DNA of 64,000 nt from Macrothele yani. Lineage: Eukaryota > Arthropoda > Arachnida > Araneae > Macrothelidae. The notes beneath the pieces were generated by a model that worked only from the letters and a program-made list of their open reading frames with translations, was not told where the DNA came from and did not search any database. The stretch covers positions 139,211,240-139,275,239 of the forward strand of contig CM077013.1 of NCBI GenBank assembly GCA_039090855.1, in the 5' to 3' direction. A program made the translations under genes and the position numbers. This document shows, one piece after another, positions 43,587-54,788 of the stretch (its first letter is position 1; every line of letters starts with the position of its first letter).

Positions 43587-44870
43587 CACCGACGAGCCAT
43601 TACATTATGACCACTTACCTAATAAGCTGTAGGACCCCCTTTAGCCCGCAAAACAGTGGCCACTCGGCGAGGCATCGATTCGATGAGGTGGCGATAGGTA
43701 TCCTGGGGTATCTGGTACCATAACGATAACAGCAGGTTCTCCAGTTCCCGTACATTTAGGAATGATGGTTATTTAGCGCGAACAATTTCAAAGAATTCCC
43801 TCGCTTACTAATTTCGCCATTTAATTTGTTCTCTCTGTCAAACATACTTCCTAGAACCCCTTTTTCCAAGTCGAACCACAAATGTTCGATTGGATTCATG
43901 TCAGGTAAATTTGGAGTCCAAGGCATTAGTAGAAAGTCTCCAGCATGTTCTTCGAACCACTCCTTGACGATTCTGGCAGTGTGGCATGGCGCATTATCCT
44001 GTTGGTAATAGCCATCACCAGCAGGGAACACAGTTGCCATGAATGGGTGAACTTGGTCCGCAACGATGTTCAGATACCTGACAGTTGTCAGGGATTGTGC
44101 TATTAGGATAATGCGGCCCAAAAGTGTCCCAAGAAAACGTCGCCCACAGCATAACACCCCGCCGTCGGCCTCCCCCCCCCAACAGTGCATCCAGGTACCA
44201 TAGCCTCCGTTGGTAATCCGCGTATCCGCGCTCGGCCGTCTCCGTGATGCACCAGGAATCTTGTTTCGTCAGACCAGACCACTTTGTTCCAATCATCTAC
44301 GGTCCAATCTCGATGATCTTGAACCCATTTCATGCATTATTGGAGATGACGTGTAGTGAGCATGAGGATCTAGCTGGATCTTAGGTTACGCAGGCCCATG
44401 CGCAGAAGGCTGAGATCAACTGTGTGCTGTGACACATTCTCCTGATCACCACTGTCGTAGCTTCTGATGATCTGTTGGCCCTGCAGTGGCTGTGAACAAT
44501 GCACGACAGATTCCGCTCCGCTCTGGCATCAATGAGCTGGGAGGACGACGGTTCAGCCGCGTGTCGTTTTTTGCCATCTGTGCACCACCTTTGTTACGTA
44601 CTCAGTACAGCGGCACGTGAACAACCCACAAGCCGCTCGTTTCCGAAATCGTAGTTCCAAGGCGCCGTGCCGTCACAATTTGTCTTTTATCAAACTTCGA
44701 TAAATCGTCAGCTTTTCCCATTCTGACTCCGAACACTCTACTAACCGAAAGCTGGTCCTCGGGTTGTATATATACTTCTCTGTGAACTTCAGCTGCATCA
44801 CCGTTTAGTCTCCAGACCCGCTCATTTCTTTAGCCTGGGGATGGTCTTAATAGAATGGATCATCGTTGTG
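43587..44870 (-). mobile_element. Tc1-like transposon, family G, copy 1
   Basis: Ends read inward as CACCGACGAGCCATTACATT and CACAACGATGATCCATTCTA. TA at 43585-43586; the right duplication is mutated. A second copy lies at 53393-54600. Confidence 0.75.
43610..44721 (-). pseudogene. Tc1-like transposase, family G, broken
   Basis: Start at ATG 44721: MGKADDLSKFDKRQIVTARR, LGTTISET (HTH). Stops and shifts follow. The block QDHRDWTVDDWNKVVWSDET (first D) leads to RFLVHHGDGRARIRG. The ORF 44190-43756 holds GRIILIAQSLTTVRYLNIVA, YYQQDNAPCHTARIVKEWFE (second D) and NLPDMNPIEHLWFDLEKGVL (E). I count 36 residues between the last two. The tail is disrupted near 43850, then QIPQD-like and RRVATV-like sequence resumes. 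Confidence 0.82.
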
Positions 44871-45511
44871 AACTAAGGGACCATTGAATTATGACCAGCT
44901 ACCTAATACGTAGTAAGTCCTCCTTTCGTTTTGTTACAGAAGCCATTTGACGTGGTATCGATAAGTTAGATGCCGAAGGCAGTTGGGAGATATGGCCAAT
45001 CAAAAGTTGTGTAATGCGGCCTTCAATGCAGGTATGGAGGTGATTCGTTTGTACAGACGCCTGGCGTGTCGTTCCATAGTGTTACTCAAGTGTTCTGTGG
45101 GATTGATATCGGGAGAGTTCGGAGGCCGATTGATCTGCTGGAAGTCTGAACTGCATTCCTCAAACCATTCCTGCAAAACATTAGACTTGTGGCTCAGCGC
45201 ATTGTCGTCTTGGAAGACGCCGTCGCCATTGGGGACAAAATGCAACATTGCTGGGTTTACAGAGTCAGAAAGCAATTCACGGTGGGTACCAGTCATACGT
45301 TGTTCAACATGCACCAGAGTCCACGTTTCTGCAAGGTAAACATGCTCCACATGTAAAACCGTCTCCACCGGCTTGCATTGCGGAGACCATGCAGAATGAA
45401 TCGAGCGTCTCAGGCTGCTTACGCCAGATACGTACGTGACCATACACGAAGTTGAACACAAAACTTGACTCGTCAGGACAACACATTTTTTTCCAGTCAT
45501 CCGTCATCCAA

Positions 45512-45735
45512 TTTTTTTTTTGATTGGAGGTTTAACGACCACCGTGAGAGCAACTCAATGGGCTATAAGCAGTCGCCCGTCCCTAATTTAGGGCCACTGG
45601 TTCCAGGGAAGGGAGAGAGCCAGTGCCGTAAGAGAAACATAACATCCATGCCTCACGGGATTCGAACCCGGACTCCTTTCGGATGAATAATCAGAGGCCA
45701 TCGCTTAGACCACTGCACCACCGGGGCGGCCCTTC
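45512..45735 (-). mobile_element. SINE, main family, in family H transposase
   Basis: Minus-strand copy with oligo-T at its left, CCCTAAATTAGG in the body and the B-box GGTTCGAATCCC on the minus strand. It separates the codons for HASWK and NWMTDDW of the transposase. Confidence 0.9.
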
Positions 45736-45919
45736 CAACTTGCATGATATATGCACCAGTGGAGTTTTTTGCACCTATGACCCGTCGCTGGGAGAGAACG
45801 TCGTCGGGGTCGTCTGATGTTATAACCCACACCTGAGAGTGTGCAACTCACGGTCATGACAGATACTGTTCCGTGTTAAAGTTTGTTTTATTAGAAAGTC
45901 AACTGTTGAACAGCCTTAC

Positions 45920-46138
45920 ACCTGTTGCCTTGTACGAGTCATCTTACCCGACCTGTTGCCTTGTACGAGTCATCGCACCCGACCTGTTGCCTTGTACGAG
46001 TCATCGGTCCCGACCAATTGCTTTGTACGAGTCATCGGACCCGGCCTGTTGCCTTGTACGAGTCATCGGACCTGATCTGTTGCCTTGTACGATTTATCGG
46101 ACCCGACCTGTTGCCTTGTACGAGCCATCGGACCCGAC
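45920..46138. repeat. 31-bp minisatellite in transposase, 7 copies
   Basis: CCTGTTGCCTTGTACGAGTC, then ATCGGACCCGA, recurs at 45921, 45952, 45983, 46014, 46045, 46076 and 46107. It lies between recognisable blocks of the family H transposase, and because 31 is not a multiple of three it scrambles the frame. Confidence 0.92.
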
Positions 46139-47049
46139 GCAAACCTCTCACTTCGATCTATTGCTGTCCTGGGCAGTTTTGACTCAGGGTCAGTTGTTTG
46201 ACCATGTTCACAACAGTCCTGATACACTTTAAGTATGGCGCCTCGCGAACGACTCACCAGTTCAGCCAGATGGAAAATCGGGGAACCAGCTCTCTGAGCT
46301 TCCACAACCTATTTTTTCCTCAAAGTCCGGTAAATGCTTCCGTTTATCCCTCAGGCAACAAATGTTACTATCTACTACTCCACTCACACCTTGTCTCTAT
46401 CACGGGGTTAGCAAAATTGGCTGCAAATAGCTCAAACAAATATATTCGGTGAATAAAAAGTGCGTCGAACGAGTCTGGAATGAGGGAACCTGCTCATGAG
46501 ATAGCGATGCTTTCTACTTAGCTTCTCAAAGTGGTCATTTAGGGGGATGATCGACACCAAATGATAACCCCTAAAAGACAACTCTGTTAAAGTGGTCATT
46601 TAGGAGGATGACTAACACTAATCCTTCCTAACCAATTATCTGATAAAAGGGCTATAACAATGTCAACTACCTAAAAAAAGAAAGAGAGAAGATGTTTGAG
46701 GCACTCGTTTCTACCCTGTATCACGTTGTTCATGTCAGGGGATCAAGCCCAGCCTCATCAAAGTCTAGGGTCATGGAGCAGAGTTTAGAAGCGAGATCTT
46801 ATTCCATGTCAGAGGAGCAAGCCCTTCCCCATCGAAGTATAGGGTCATGGAGGATATGGAAGCGAGATCTTATTTCATGTCAGGGAATCAAGCCCTTCTC
46901 CATCAAAGTCTAGGGTCATGGAGCAGAGTATAGAAGCGAGATCTTATTTCATGTCAGGGAATCAAGCCCTTCTCCATCAAAGTCTTGGGTCATGGAGCAG
47001 AGTATAGAAGCAAGATCTTAGTCCATGTCAGAGGATCAAGCCATTCCCC

Positions 47050-47271
47050 GCCGCCCCGGTGGCATAGTGATCTAAGGCGCTGGCCTCTGATCATTCGTCC
47101 GTAAGGGGTCCGGGTTCGAATCCCGGTCAGGCATGGATGTTGTGTTTGTCTTACGGCACTGGCTCTCTCCCTTCCCAGGAACCAGTGACCCTAAATTAGG
47201 AACGGGCGACTGCTTATAGCCCATTGAGTTGCTCACGGTGGTCGTTAAACCTCCAATCAAAAAAAAAAAAA
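47050..47271 (+). mobile_element. SINE in 74-bp satellite, copy 1
   Basis: GTAAGGGG/GGTCAGGC subtype. Target duplication AGCCATTCCCC at 47039-47049 and 47272-47282, within the satellite unit. Confidence 0.92.
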
Positions 47272-47404
47272 AGCCATTCCCCATCAAAGTCTAGCGTCAT
47301 GGAGCAGATTATAGAAGCGATATCTTATTTTATTTCAGGAGATCAAGCCCTTCCCCATCAAAGCCTAGGGTCATGGAGCAGAGTATAGAATCGACATCTT
47401 ATTT

Positions 47405-47640
47405 CTTTTTTTTTTTTTTTTTTTTTTTTTGGATTTGAGGTTTAACGACCACCGTGAGCAACTCAATGGGCTATAAGCAGTCGCCCGTCCCTAATTTAGG
47501 GTCACTGGTTCCAGGGAAGGCATAGAGCCAGTGCCGTAAGACAAACACTACATCCATGCCTGACCGGGATTCGAACCCGGACCCCTTACGGACGAACGAT
47601 CAGAGGCCAACGCCTTGGACCACTGCGCCACCGGGGCGGC
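47405..47640 (-). mobile_element. SINE in 74-bp satellite, copy 2
   Basis: Minus strand, long oligo-T at left. ACATCTTATTT flanks it on both sides. It carries private variants GGCATAGAGCCAGTGCC and ACACTACATCCATG shared with the next copy. Confidence 0.9.
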
Positions 47641-47651
47641 ACATCTTATTT

Positions 47652-47880
47652 TTTTTTTTTTTTTTTTTTTTGGTTGGAGGTTTAACGACCACCGTGAGCA
47701 ACTCAATGGGCTATAAGCAGTCGCCCGTCCCTAATTTAGGGTCACTGGTTCCAGGGAAGGCATAGAGCCAGTGCCGTAAGACAAACACTACATCCATGCC
47801 TGACCGGGATTCGAACCCGGACCCCTTACGGACGAATGATCAGAGGCCAGCGCCTTAGACCACTGCGCCACCGGGGCGGC
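47652..47880 (-). mobile_element. SINE in 74-bp satellite, copy 3
   Basis: Nearly identical to the preceding copy, including its private variants, and inserted at the same satellite position, so it is a tandem duplicate. Confidence 0.9.
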
Positions 47881-47991
47881 TATCTTATTTCATGTCAGAG
47901 GATCAAGCCCTTCCCCTACGAGGTCTAGGGTCATGGAGCAGAGTATAGAAGCGAGATCTTATTCCATGTCAGAGGATCAAGCCATTCCCCC

Positions 47992-48228
47992 GCCGCCCCG
48001 GGGGCGCAGTGGTCTAAAGCGCTGGCCTCTGATCATTCGTCCGTAAGGGGTCCGGGTTCGAATCCCGGTCAGGCATGGATGTTGTGTTCGTCTTACGTCA
48101 CTGGCTCTCTCCCTTCCCGGGAACCAGTGACCCTAAATTAGGGACGGGCGACTGCTTACAGCTGATTGAGTTGCTCACGGTGGTCGTTAAACCTCCAATC
48201 AAAAAAAAAAAAAAAAAAAAAAAAAAAA
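47992..48228 (+). mobile_element. SINE in 74-bp satellite, copy 4
   Basis: Same insertion site as copy 1 (GCCATTCCCC at 47981-47990 and 48229-48238) and the same downstream satellite variant, about 940 bp away. It is probably a duplicate of copy 1. Confidence 0.9.
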
Positions 48229-50144
48229 GCCATTCCCCATCAAAGTCTAGCGTCATGGAGCAGATTATAGAAGCGAGATCTTATTTTATTTCAGGAGATC
48301 AAGACCTTCCCCATCAAAGCCTAGGGTCATTAAGCAGAGTATAGAATCGACATCTTATTTCATGTCAGAGGATCAAGCCCTTCCCCTACTAGGTCTAGGG
48401 TCATGGGGCAGAGTATAGAAGCGAGATCTTATTCCATGTCAGAGGATCAAGCCCTTCCTCATCAAAGTCTAGCGTCATGGAGCAGATTATAGAAGCGAGA
48501 TCTTATTTTATTTCAGGAGATCAAGCCCTTTCCCATCAAAGCCTAGGGTCATGGAACAGAGTATAGAATTGACATCTTATTTCATGTCAGGGGATCAAGC
48601 CCCACCTCATCAAAGTCTAGGGTCATGGAGCAGAGTTTAGAAGCGAGATCTAATTCCATGTCAGAGGAGCAAGCCCTTCCCCATCGAAGTATAGGGTCAT
48701 GGAGCACAGTATAGAAGCGAGATCTCATTTCATGTCAGGGAATCAAGCCCTTCTCCATCAAGGTCTAAAGTCATGGAGCAGAGTATAGAAGCGAGATCTT
48801 ATTCCATGTCAGGGGATCAAGCCCTTCCCCATCAAAGTCTAGCGTCATGGAGCAGATTATAGATGCGAGATCTTATTTTATTTCAGGAGATCAAGCCCTT
48901 CCCCATCAAAGCCTAGGGTCATGGAGCAGAGTATAGAATCGACATCTTATTTCATGTCAGAGTATCAAGTCCTTCCCCTACGAGGTCTAGGATCATGGAG
49001 CAGAGTATAGAAGCGCGATCTTATTTCATGTCAGAGGATCAAGCCCTTCCCCACCAAGTCTAGGGTCCTGGAGCAGAGTATAGAATCGAGATCTTATTTT
49101 ATTTCAGGAGATCAAGCCCTTCCCCACCAAGTCTAGGGTCCTGGAGCAGAGTATAGAAGCGAGATCTTATTTTATTTCAGGAGATCAAGCCCTTCCCCAT
49201 CAAAGCCTAGGGTCATGGAGCAGAGTATAGAAGCGAGATCTAATTCCATGTCAGAGGAGCAAGCCCTTCCCCATCAAAGTCTAGGGTCATGGAGCAGAGT
49301 ATAGAAGCGAGATCTCATTTCATGTCAGGGAATCAAGCCCTTCTCCATCAAATTCTAAAGTCATGGAGCAGAGTATAGAAGCGAGATCTTATTCCATGTC
49401 AGGGGATCAAGCCCTTCCCCATCAAAGTCTAGCGTCATGGAGCAGATTATAGATGCGAGATCTTATTTTATTTCAGGAGATCAAGCCCTTCCCCATCAAA
49501 GCCTAGGGTCATGGAGCAGAGTATAGAATCGACATCTTATTTCATGTCAGAGTATCAAGTCCTTCCCCTACGAGGTCTAGGATCATGGAGCAGAGTATAG
49601 AAGCGCGATCTTATTTCATGTCAGAGGATCAAGCCCTTCTCCATCAAAGTCTAAGGCCATGGAGCAAAGTATAGAAGCGAGATCTTATTTCATGTCAGAT
49701 GATCAAGCCCTTCCCCACCAAGTCTAGGGTCCTGGAGCAGAGTATAGAAGCGAGATCTTATTTTATTTCAGGAGATCAAGCCCTTCCCCATCAAAGCCTA
49801 GGGTCATGGAGCAGAGTATAGAAGCGCGATCTTATTCCATGTCAGAGGATCAAGCCGTTCCGCATCAAAGTCTAGGGTCATGGAGCAGAGTATAGAAGCG
49901 AAATCTTATATAATGTCAGAGGACCAAGCACTTCTCCATCAAAGTCTAAGTCCATAGAGCACAGTATAGAAGCGTGATCTCATTTCATGTAAGGTTATTA
50001 AGCCCTTCCCCATCGAAGTCTAGGGTCATGCAGCAGAGTATAGAAGCGAGTTCTTATCACGAGCGACAAGTTTATATTCCGTAGTGCTGACGTAGGAGGA
50101 ATTAAGGTATTGATTTATCGTATGTCTCGTAGAATCCAGTTGGC

Positions 50145-50358
50145 CGCCCCCGGTGGCGCAGTGGTATAAGCAATGGCCTCTGATCATTCGTCCGAAAGGG
50201 GTCCGGGTTCGAATCCCGGTGAGGCATGGATGTTGTGTTTGTCTTACGGCACTGGCCCTCTCCCTTCCTTGGAACTAGTGACTTTAAATTAGGGATGGGC
50301 GACTGCTTATAGCCCATTGAGTTGCTCACGGTGGTCGTTAAACCTCCAATAAAAAAAA
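50145..50358 (+). mobile_element. SINE, main family, after the satellite
   Basis: GGTGGCGCAGTGGTATAAGC, B-box GGTTCGAATCCCGG and TTAAATTAGGGATGGGCGAC are present, with a short A tail. No clear target duplication. Confidence 0.88.
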
Positions 50359-50559
50359 ATCTATTTGGTATGTGAACAATTTCTGTTTGGGAACCTTAAA
50401 AAGATTGGTCACAACTTGATTCAGAAACATCGGCCACTTAAAGGGTTATATACGATACGTCGGTCAACTAATCGGGCCCTCTTGGAAATCAAGTGGTCAA
50501 CGAGTCGCATCGACTTTTGTACTGGGTGGTAATAATTCAGCGATCACTCGGTGTATATA

Positions 50560-51190
50560 CAAAGAGCCAAAATATCACGACCAGCGCATCTTTACGCAAA
50601 TCGAAGGAACAGCAGGAAAACGACACCGCGTATGAAGGTTATGAAACGGTATAAATAACACCTGAACCTGACTCTGTTAATCAGCGCTATCCCTGTTCTT
50701 CAGATATGAAAGGAGGCAGACTTTAGCGAGTTTGACAAAGGTCAAATTATAACGGCCAGACGACCGAATCAGATCATTTCCGAGACAGCAAAGGTTTGTA
50801 GGATTCTTACGGTTAGCACCTTCAAAAAGTGGCCCGTGCAGGAGTAAACCACGAAGAGTCGGCAAGGTGTGAACCGACCACGTCTCATCGATGATAGATA
50901 GGGGCGAAGGCTCTCTATCCCGTATGGTACGAGCCAACACAAGGGGATATTATTGCACAGTTCGCTAGTTATTTGAATGCTTTTGACTGGAGAAATGTGT
51001 CACAGAACATAAAACATTGCATCCTGATGAAAATGGGGCTGCATTGCCGCAGGGCGCTTCGAGTGCTCATGCTAATCTCAGTTCACGGTGTCTATAATGG
51101 TCACGCGAGCATCGAAACTGGACCTCGAATGATTGGAAGGAACTCGTCAGCTCTGATAAATCTCGTTCCGTCAAGTTTTAAACTCAGTAA
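50560..51190 (+). pseudogene. Tc1-like N-terminal half with 5' TIR
   Basis: The left end CAAAGAGCCAAAATATCACG, after TA at 50558-50559, resembles family G ends. From 50708 shifted frames give LSEFDKGQ-like and ISETAKVC-like blocks (HTH). ILMKMGLHCRRALRVLMLIS and EHRNWTSNDWKELVSSDKSR follow; the last should be WSDESR. Sequence similarity stops at about 51190, so the catalytic C-terminal half is missing. Confidence 0.65.
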
Positions 51191-51639
51191 ATAACTTCTA
51201 TATTATACCTTTGAAAAAGGGGGCAGAAAATGTTTGCTATAATCATACATGTCATGACTCCTGCTTTTAAATCACCCGATAGATAAATTTAATGGGTAAA
51301 GACGTTAAAAGGATTTCATACTGAGAAGTTATGTTGTAAGAAATTCTGTAATTTAACAAAGGAAAAAATATGCCTTCAAAAATATTTTTTTTTCATTTTA
51401 TAAGGCCATAGAGGTAGATTTAAATATTGACCAGTTGCAACTTATGCCATTATAGGCTAGTGAATAGCATAAAAAATCCTGCCCAGAGTAATTGATTTAT
51501 CAAAGGTGTTAATTAATACCTTGAAAAGAACTTTCTGTCATGGACCTAGCAATTTCTTTCTCCACGCTTCATTAGAGTTCAGAATGTTTCTATCTCTGCA
51601 TTTCATACAGGTTGCGTTTCTGTTTATACCAATTTTATT

Positions 51640-52470
51640 CTTTTCACATGTTACCATATGGACACATTTTCAATGGGGTTGAGATCCGGCGGTCGAGGGA
51701 GCAATTTGTGAGAGGTAAAGTCAAATAAAACTCGTAAACACTAAGCAAATAGGTCACCACTTGAGACGAATGTAGCGTGGCGCTGTTCTCTTGAAAGATG
51801 GTGCGGAAAGAGGACCGTAAGAACGGGCGAAGATGGCTGGCAGAGATGTTGAAATATCTTGCGCGGTGACGGAGATCCTGACGGGTACGAGACGCCCCAT
51901 GGAAGCCCGGATAAACGCACCATCGTTACGCCCCCTCCATCTCTGTATGGCCACAAAGTGACAAGCTGCGTCCCTGTAATTTACGCCCCACAGGTATTCT
52001 CTCATCAGCGTGATAGATCTGAAAGTATAATTCTCAGACCATATGAAGTGTTTGCAGATTGCAGCCTTATCTGTCTGTGCCTTGCCATCAACAAGGGAAT
52101 ACGATGTGGACGTCCACTGTCATAGCTTATTTTTTCCATGGTACAAAAGATTTTCCTCGCGTATAAGCTTGTGGACGCACTTTCACTAAATTCTGACATG
52201 ATTTGTTCCGCGGTAATCGTGCAATTCCTCGTAACGACGCGAGACAGTCTACGCTCACTTCGACAGGCATGTTTGCGGTAACGGTTACATTTCTCATATT
52301 GGTTGGAGGTTTTGCCGTATTTCACGTAGTCTGGGTTTATACGTGCCACGGTCTGACGTGCAAATCACAACCGTTCGGCAGTTACGGTGTTTGGACAACC
52401 GGTCATTCTCACAGCTACTATCTGCGCACGATCAAACTCACTTATCTCAATGACTTTACCCGGGATTACT
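51640..52470 (-). pseudogene. Tc1-like transposase, heavily decayed
   Basis: Minus strand. SERRLSRVVTRNCTITAEQI, GRPHRIPLLMARHRQIRLQS and the following LWGVNYRDAA block form the front part. RASMGRLVPVRISVTAQDIS leads to FQENSATLHSSQ-like (second catalytic block, D replaced by E), and RPPDLNPIENVSIW-like sequence near 51650 is the E block. Two ORFs (52349-52005 and 52005-51754) cover it, with further stops. Ends not found. Confidence 0.65.
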
Positions 52471-52479
52471 TTTCCGTGA

Positions 52480-53390
52480 CTGGTTTCCAGTATCAAATGA
52501 TGAAACCTTAAAGTGTGCGGTTGACTGTGCGCTAACTTATGGTGGTGTCCTGACAGCTGGGAATGATGCAGTGACGACGTAGGACAAAGACATCAAAAGG
52601 TAGGGGGTGAGTAGAGTAATCTGATAGGAAAGAATAAAGAAAAGAACGCAAAAGTGTGAGGTAGAAATGTATACGCATAGCATTAGCATTAAGCTTCCTA
52701 ATCGGAAGCCAGATAATACAAAAGTGTCCTGAGAGAAGCACTGACTGTTATACATGTATAATTATAGAATGTTAAGTAATATAACTAGAAGAATTTATTG
52801 TTAAACAACTTCATGTTAATTTAATTCTGTTAAAGATAAGGTGTCATGGTACATGAGAACAGCCGCCTTTTAATAATTTGGGATTTATTAGAACGAGAGT
52901 CATTTAAATAATTAATTAGTAATAACGATATAAGGTAAGTTTTGGTACTGTTAACGACTGAAAAGATGTTTAGAAAATATTTCATTAATAAGTAAACCGC
53001 TATAAGAGAAGTTGCTTAAGTGCCCTGAAGGAGGCCTTTTTTAAAACAATAATATGTAAGACCGCTCAACAACTTGAGTAAGTAGTACCACAAAATTAAA
53101 ATCAGTTACACAGTAATTACATAGCCAAAAAACAGGGAGAAATCTAGGGAATGCCCTTAAAAGGGCAGTTTTTTTTTAATTATAAAATAAAACTTAACTA
53201 AAAATATCTAAAAATATTGTTATATGAAATGTGTTCTACGCAGACACTGAACATTATTATAATGTGTTTCCGATGTGCACATTGTTTCTAAAATGAAATG
53301 AAGTGTGTTCTAGGCAGGCACGAATGCAAAGTTAAGTCCAATGCCAACACGGTAACATTAAAAAGAAGTGTGTTCGATGCATGCACGATA
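52480..53390. other. AT-rich non-coding stretch
   Basis: Nothing recognisable apart from a repeated GTGTGTTCTA/GATGC pattern near 53228-53385 (GAAATGTGTTCTACGCAGAC, AAGTGTGTTCTAGGCAGGCA and AGTGTGTTCGATGCATGCAC), a weak ~70-bp tandem repeat. Confidence 0.4.
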
Positions 53391-53392
53391 TA

Positions 53393-54600
53393 CACCGATG
53401 ACATTGCGACCACCTACATAATAAGTTGTAGGACCCTCTGATCCAGAAAAATAGCTGCCACTTAGCGAGGTACCGATTTGATGAGAAGGCGATAGCTATC
53501 CTGGGGTATCTGGCACCATAATGCCAACAGCAAGTTCTCTAGTTTCCGTACATTTCGGGGTGGTGGTGATTTAGCGCAAACCCCCTTTTCCAAGTCAAAC
53601 CACAAATGCTCGATTGGATTCATCTCAGGCGAATTTAGAAGCCAAGGCATTAACAGAAAGTCACGAGATTGTCCCTTGAACCCCTCCTTCACGATTCTGG
53701 CAGTGTGGCATGGCGCGTTATCTTGTTGGTAATGGCCCTCACAAACAGGGAACACAGTTACCATGAATGAGTGAACTTGGTCCGCAACGATGTTCAGATT
53801 CCTGACAGCTGTCAGGGATTGTGCTATTGCGATAATGGGGCCTAAAGTATCCGAAGAAAACATCGCCCACAGCATAACACCGCCGCCGGCCTGTTTCCCC
53901 ACAACAGCATATCCAGGTGCTATAGCCTCCGTTGGTAATCTGGGTACCCGCGCTCGGCCGTCTACGTGATGCACTAGGAATCTGTATTCGTCAGACCAGG
54001 CGACGTTCTTCAAATCATCCACGGTTCAATCTCGTTGATCTTGGGCCTATTTCATGCGTTGTTGGTGATGACGTTCAGTGAGCATGGGGACACGCCTGGG
54101 TCTTCGGCTACGCATTCCCATGCGCAGAAGGCTGCGATGAACTCTGCTGCGACGCATTCTCCTGATCCACACTGTTGTAGCTTCTGGTGATCTGTATCAC
54201 TGTGGCCCTGCGGTCGCCGTGAACAGTGCGTGACAGTCTGCGCTCCCCTCTAGCATCAATGAGCTGCGGACGACACGCGGCTGGACGACGGTAAATCGTT
54301 TGGCTATCTGTGCGCCACTTTTGATACGTACTCACTACAGCGTCACATGAACAACCCACAATCCACGCCGTTTCTGAAATCGTAGTCCCTAAGAGCGGTG
54401 CCATCCCAATTTGTCCTTTATCAAACTCCGATAAATCGGCAGCTTTTCCCCATTCTGACTCTGAACACTCTACTAACGGAAAGCCGGTCCTCGGGTTGTA
54501 TATATACTGCTCTGTGAACTTCAACAACGCCACTGTTCGGTCTCCAGGCGTGCTCATTTCTCTAGGCTGTAGGTTGCCACTACGTAGTGACTCATCGGTG
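53393..54600 (-). mobile_element. Tc1-like transposon, family G, copy 2
   Basis: Ends read inward as CACCGATGACATTGCGACCA and CACCGATGAGTCACTACGTA. TA at 53391-53392 and 54601-54602. Length 1208 bp. Confidence 0.85.
53462..54557 (-). pseudogene. Tc1-like transposase, family G, two ORFs
   Basis: ATG 54557 gives MSTPGDRTVALLKFTEQYIY, then AADLSEFDKGQIGMAPLLGT and WIVGCSCDAVVSTYQKWRTD (HTH) down to 54108. A second ORF from 54022 begins MDDLKNVAWSDEYRFLVHHV (first D). It contains GGGVMLWAMFSSDTLGPIIA, YQQDNAPCHTARIVKEGFKG (second D) and NSPEMNPIEHLWFDLEKGVC (E). Thirty-six residues separate the last D and E. All three catalytic residues survive, and only a short gap with stops and shifts (about 54020-54110) and minor damage near the end spoil it. 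This is the least decayed member of its family in the window. Confidence 0.87.
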
Positions 54601-54788
54601 TACATGTATAAGGTGTGCCCGATGAAGATACAGATAATGGGAGGCAGTGCTTTAAGTGAATACTGCACCTCTTTACAAAGCAATATTTGCAGGATCCAAG
54701 TAATGGCACTAGTTTACCATGCGTACAGATCTGCTCTATTTACAGGCATTGCCAGTTTCAGCGTCTCACCTCACCAGACGTAATATTA

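Larger units (their letters stand above)
44880..46330 (-). pseudogene. Tc1-like element remnant, family H
   Basis: N-terminal helix-turn-helix on the minus strand at about 46240: FHLAELVSRSRGAILKVYQD. PRTAIDRSERFA follows, then a 31-bp minisatellite. NIRRPRRRSLPATGHRCKKL comes next, then a SINE at 45512-45735, then TDDWKKMCCPDESSFVFNFV (first D). FQDDNALSHKSNVLQEWFEE (second D) and RPPNSPDINPTEHLSNTMER (E) close it, with 36 residues between D and E. The left end GGACCATTGAATTATGACCA at 44880 looks like a terminal repeat. I found no right partner. Inactive. Confidence 0.75.
46731..50058. repeat. 74-bp satellite array with SINE insertions
   Basis: The unit begins CATGTCAGAGGATCAAGCCC and contains TCTAGGGTCATGGAGCAGAG and AGAAGCGAGATCTTATTT; its length is about 74 bp. 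Variants (TTTATTTCAGGAGATC, CCCCTACGAGGTCTAGG, CAGATTATAGA) occur in a set order. The block 48655-49030 reappears at 49245-49620, a 590-bp or eight-unit higher-order repeat. Four SINE copies are embedded. No coding potential. Confidence 0.94.

Noticed and set aside
47050..47130. tRNA genes at the B-box sites
   Set aside because: All belong to SINE copies with a conserved non-tRNA body and A tail.
46731..50058. CRISPR-like array
   Set aside because: Units are contiguous with no unique spacers, and the context is eukaryotic satellite.
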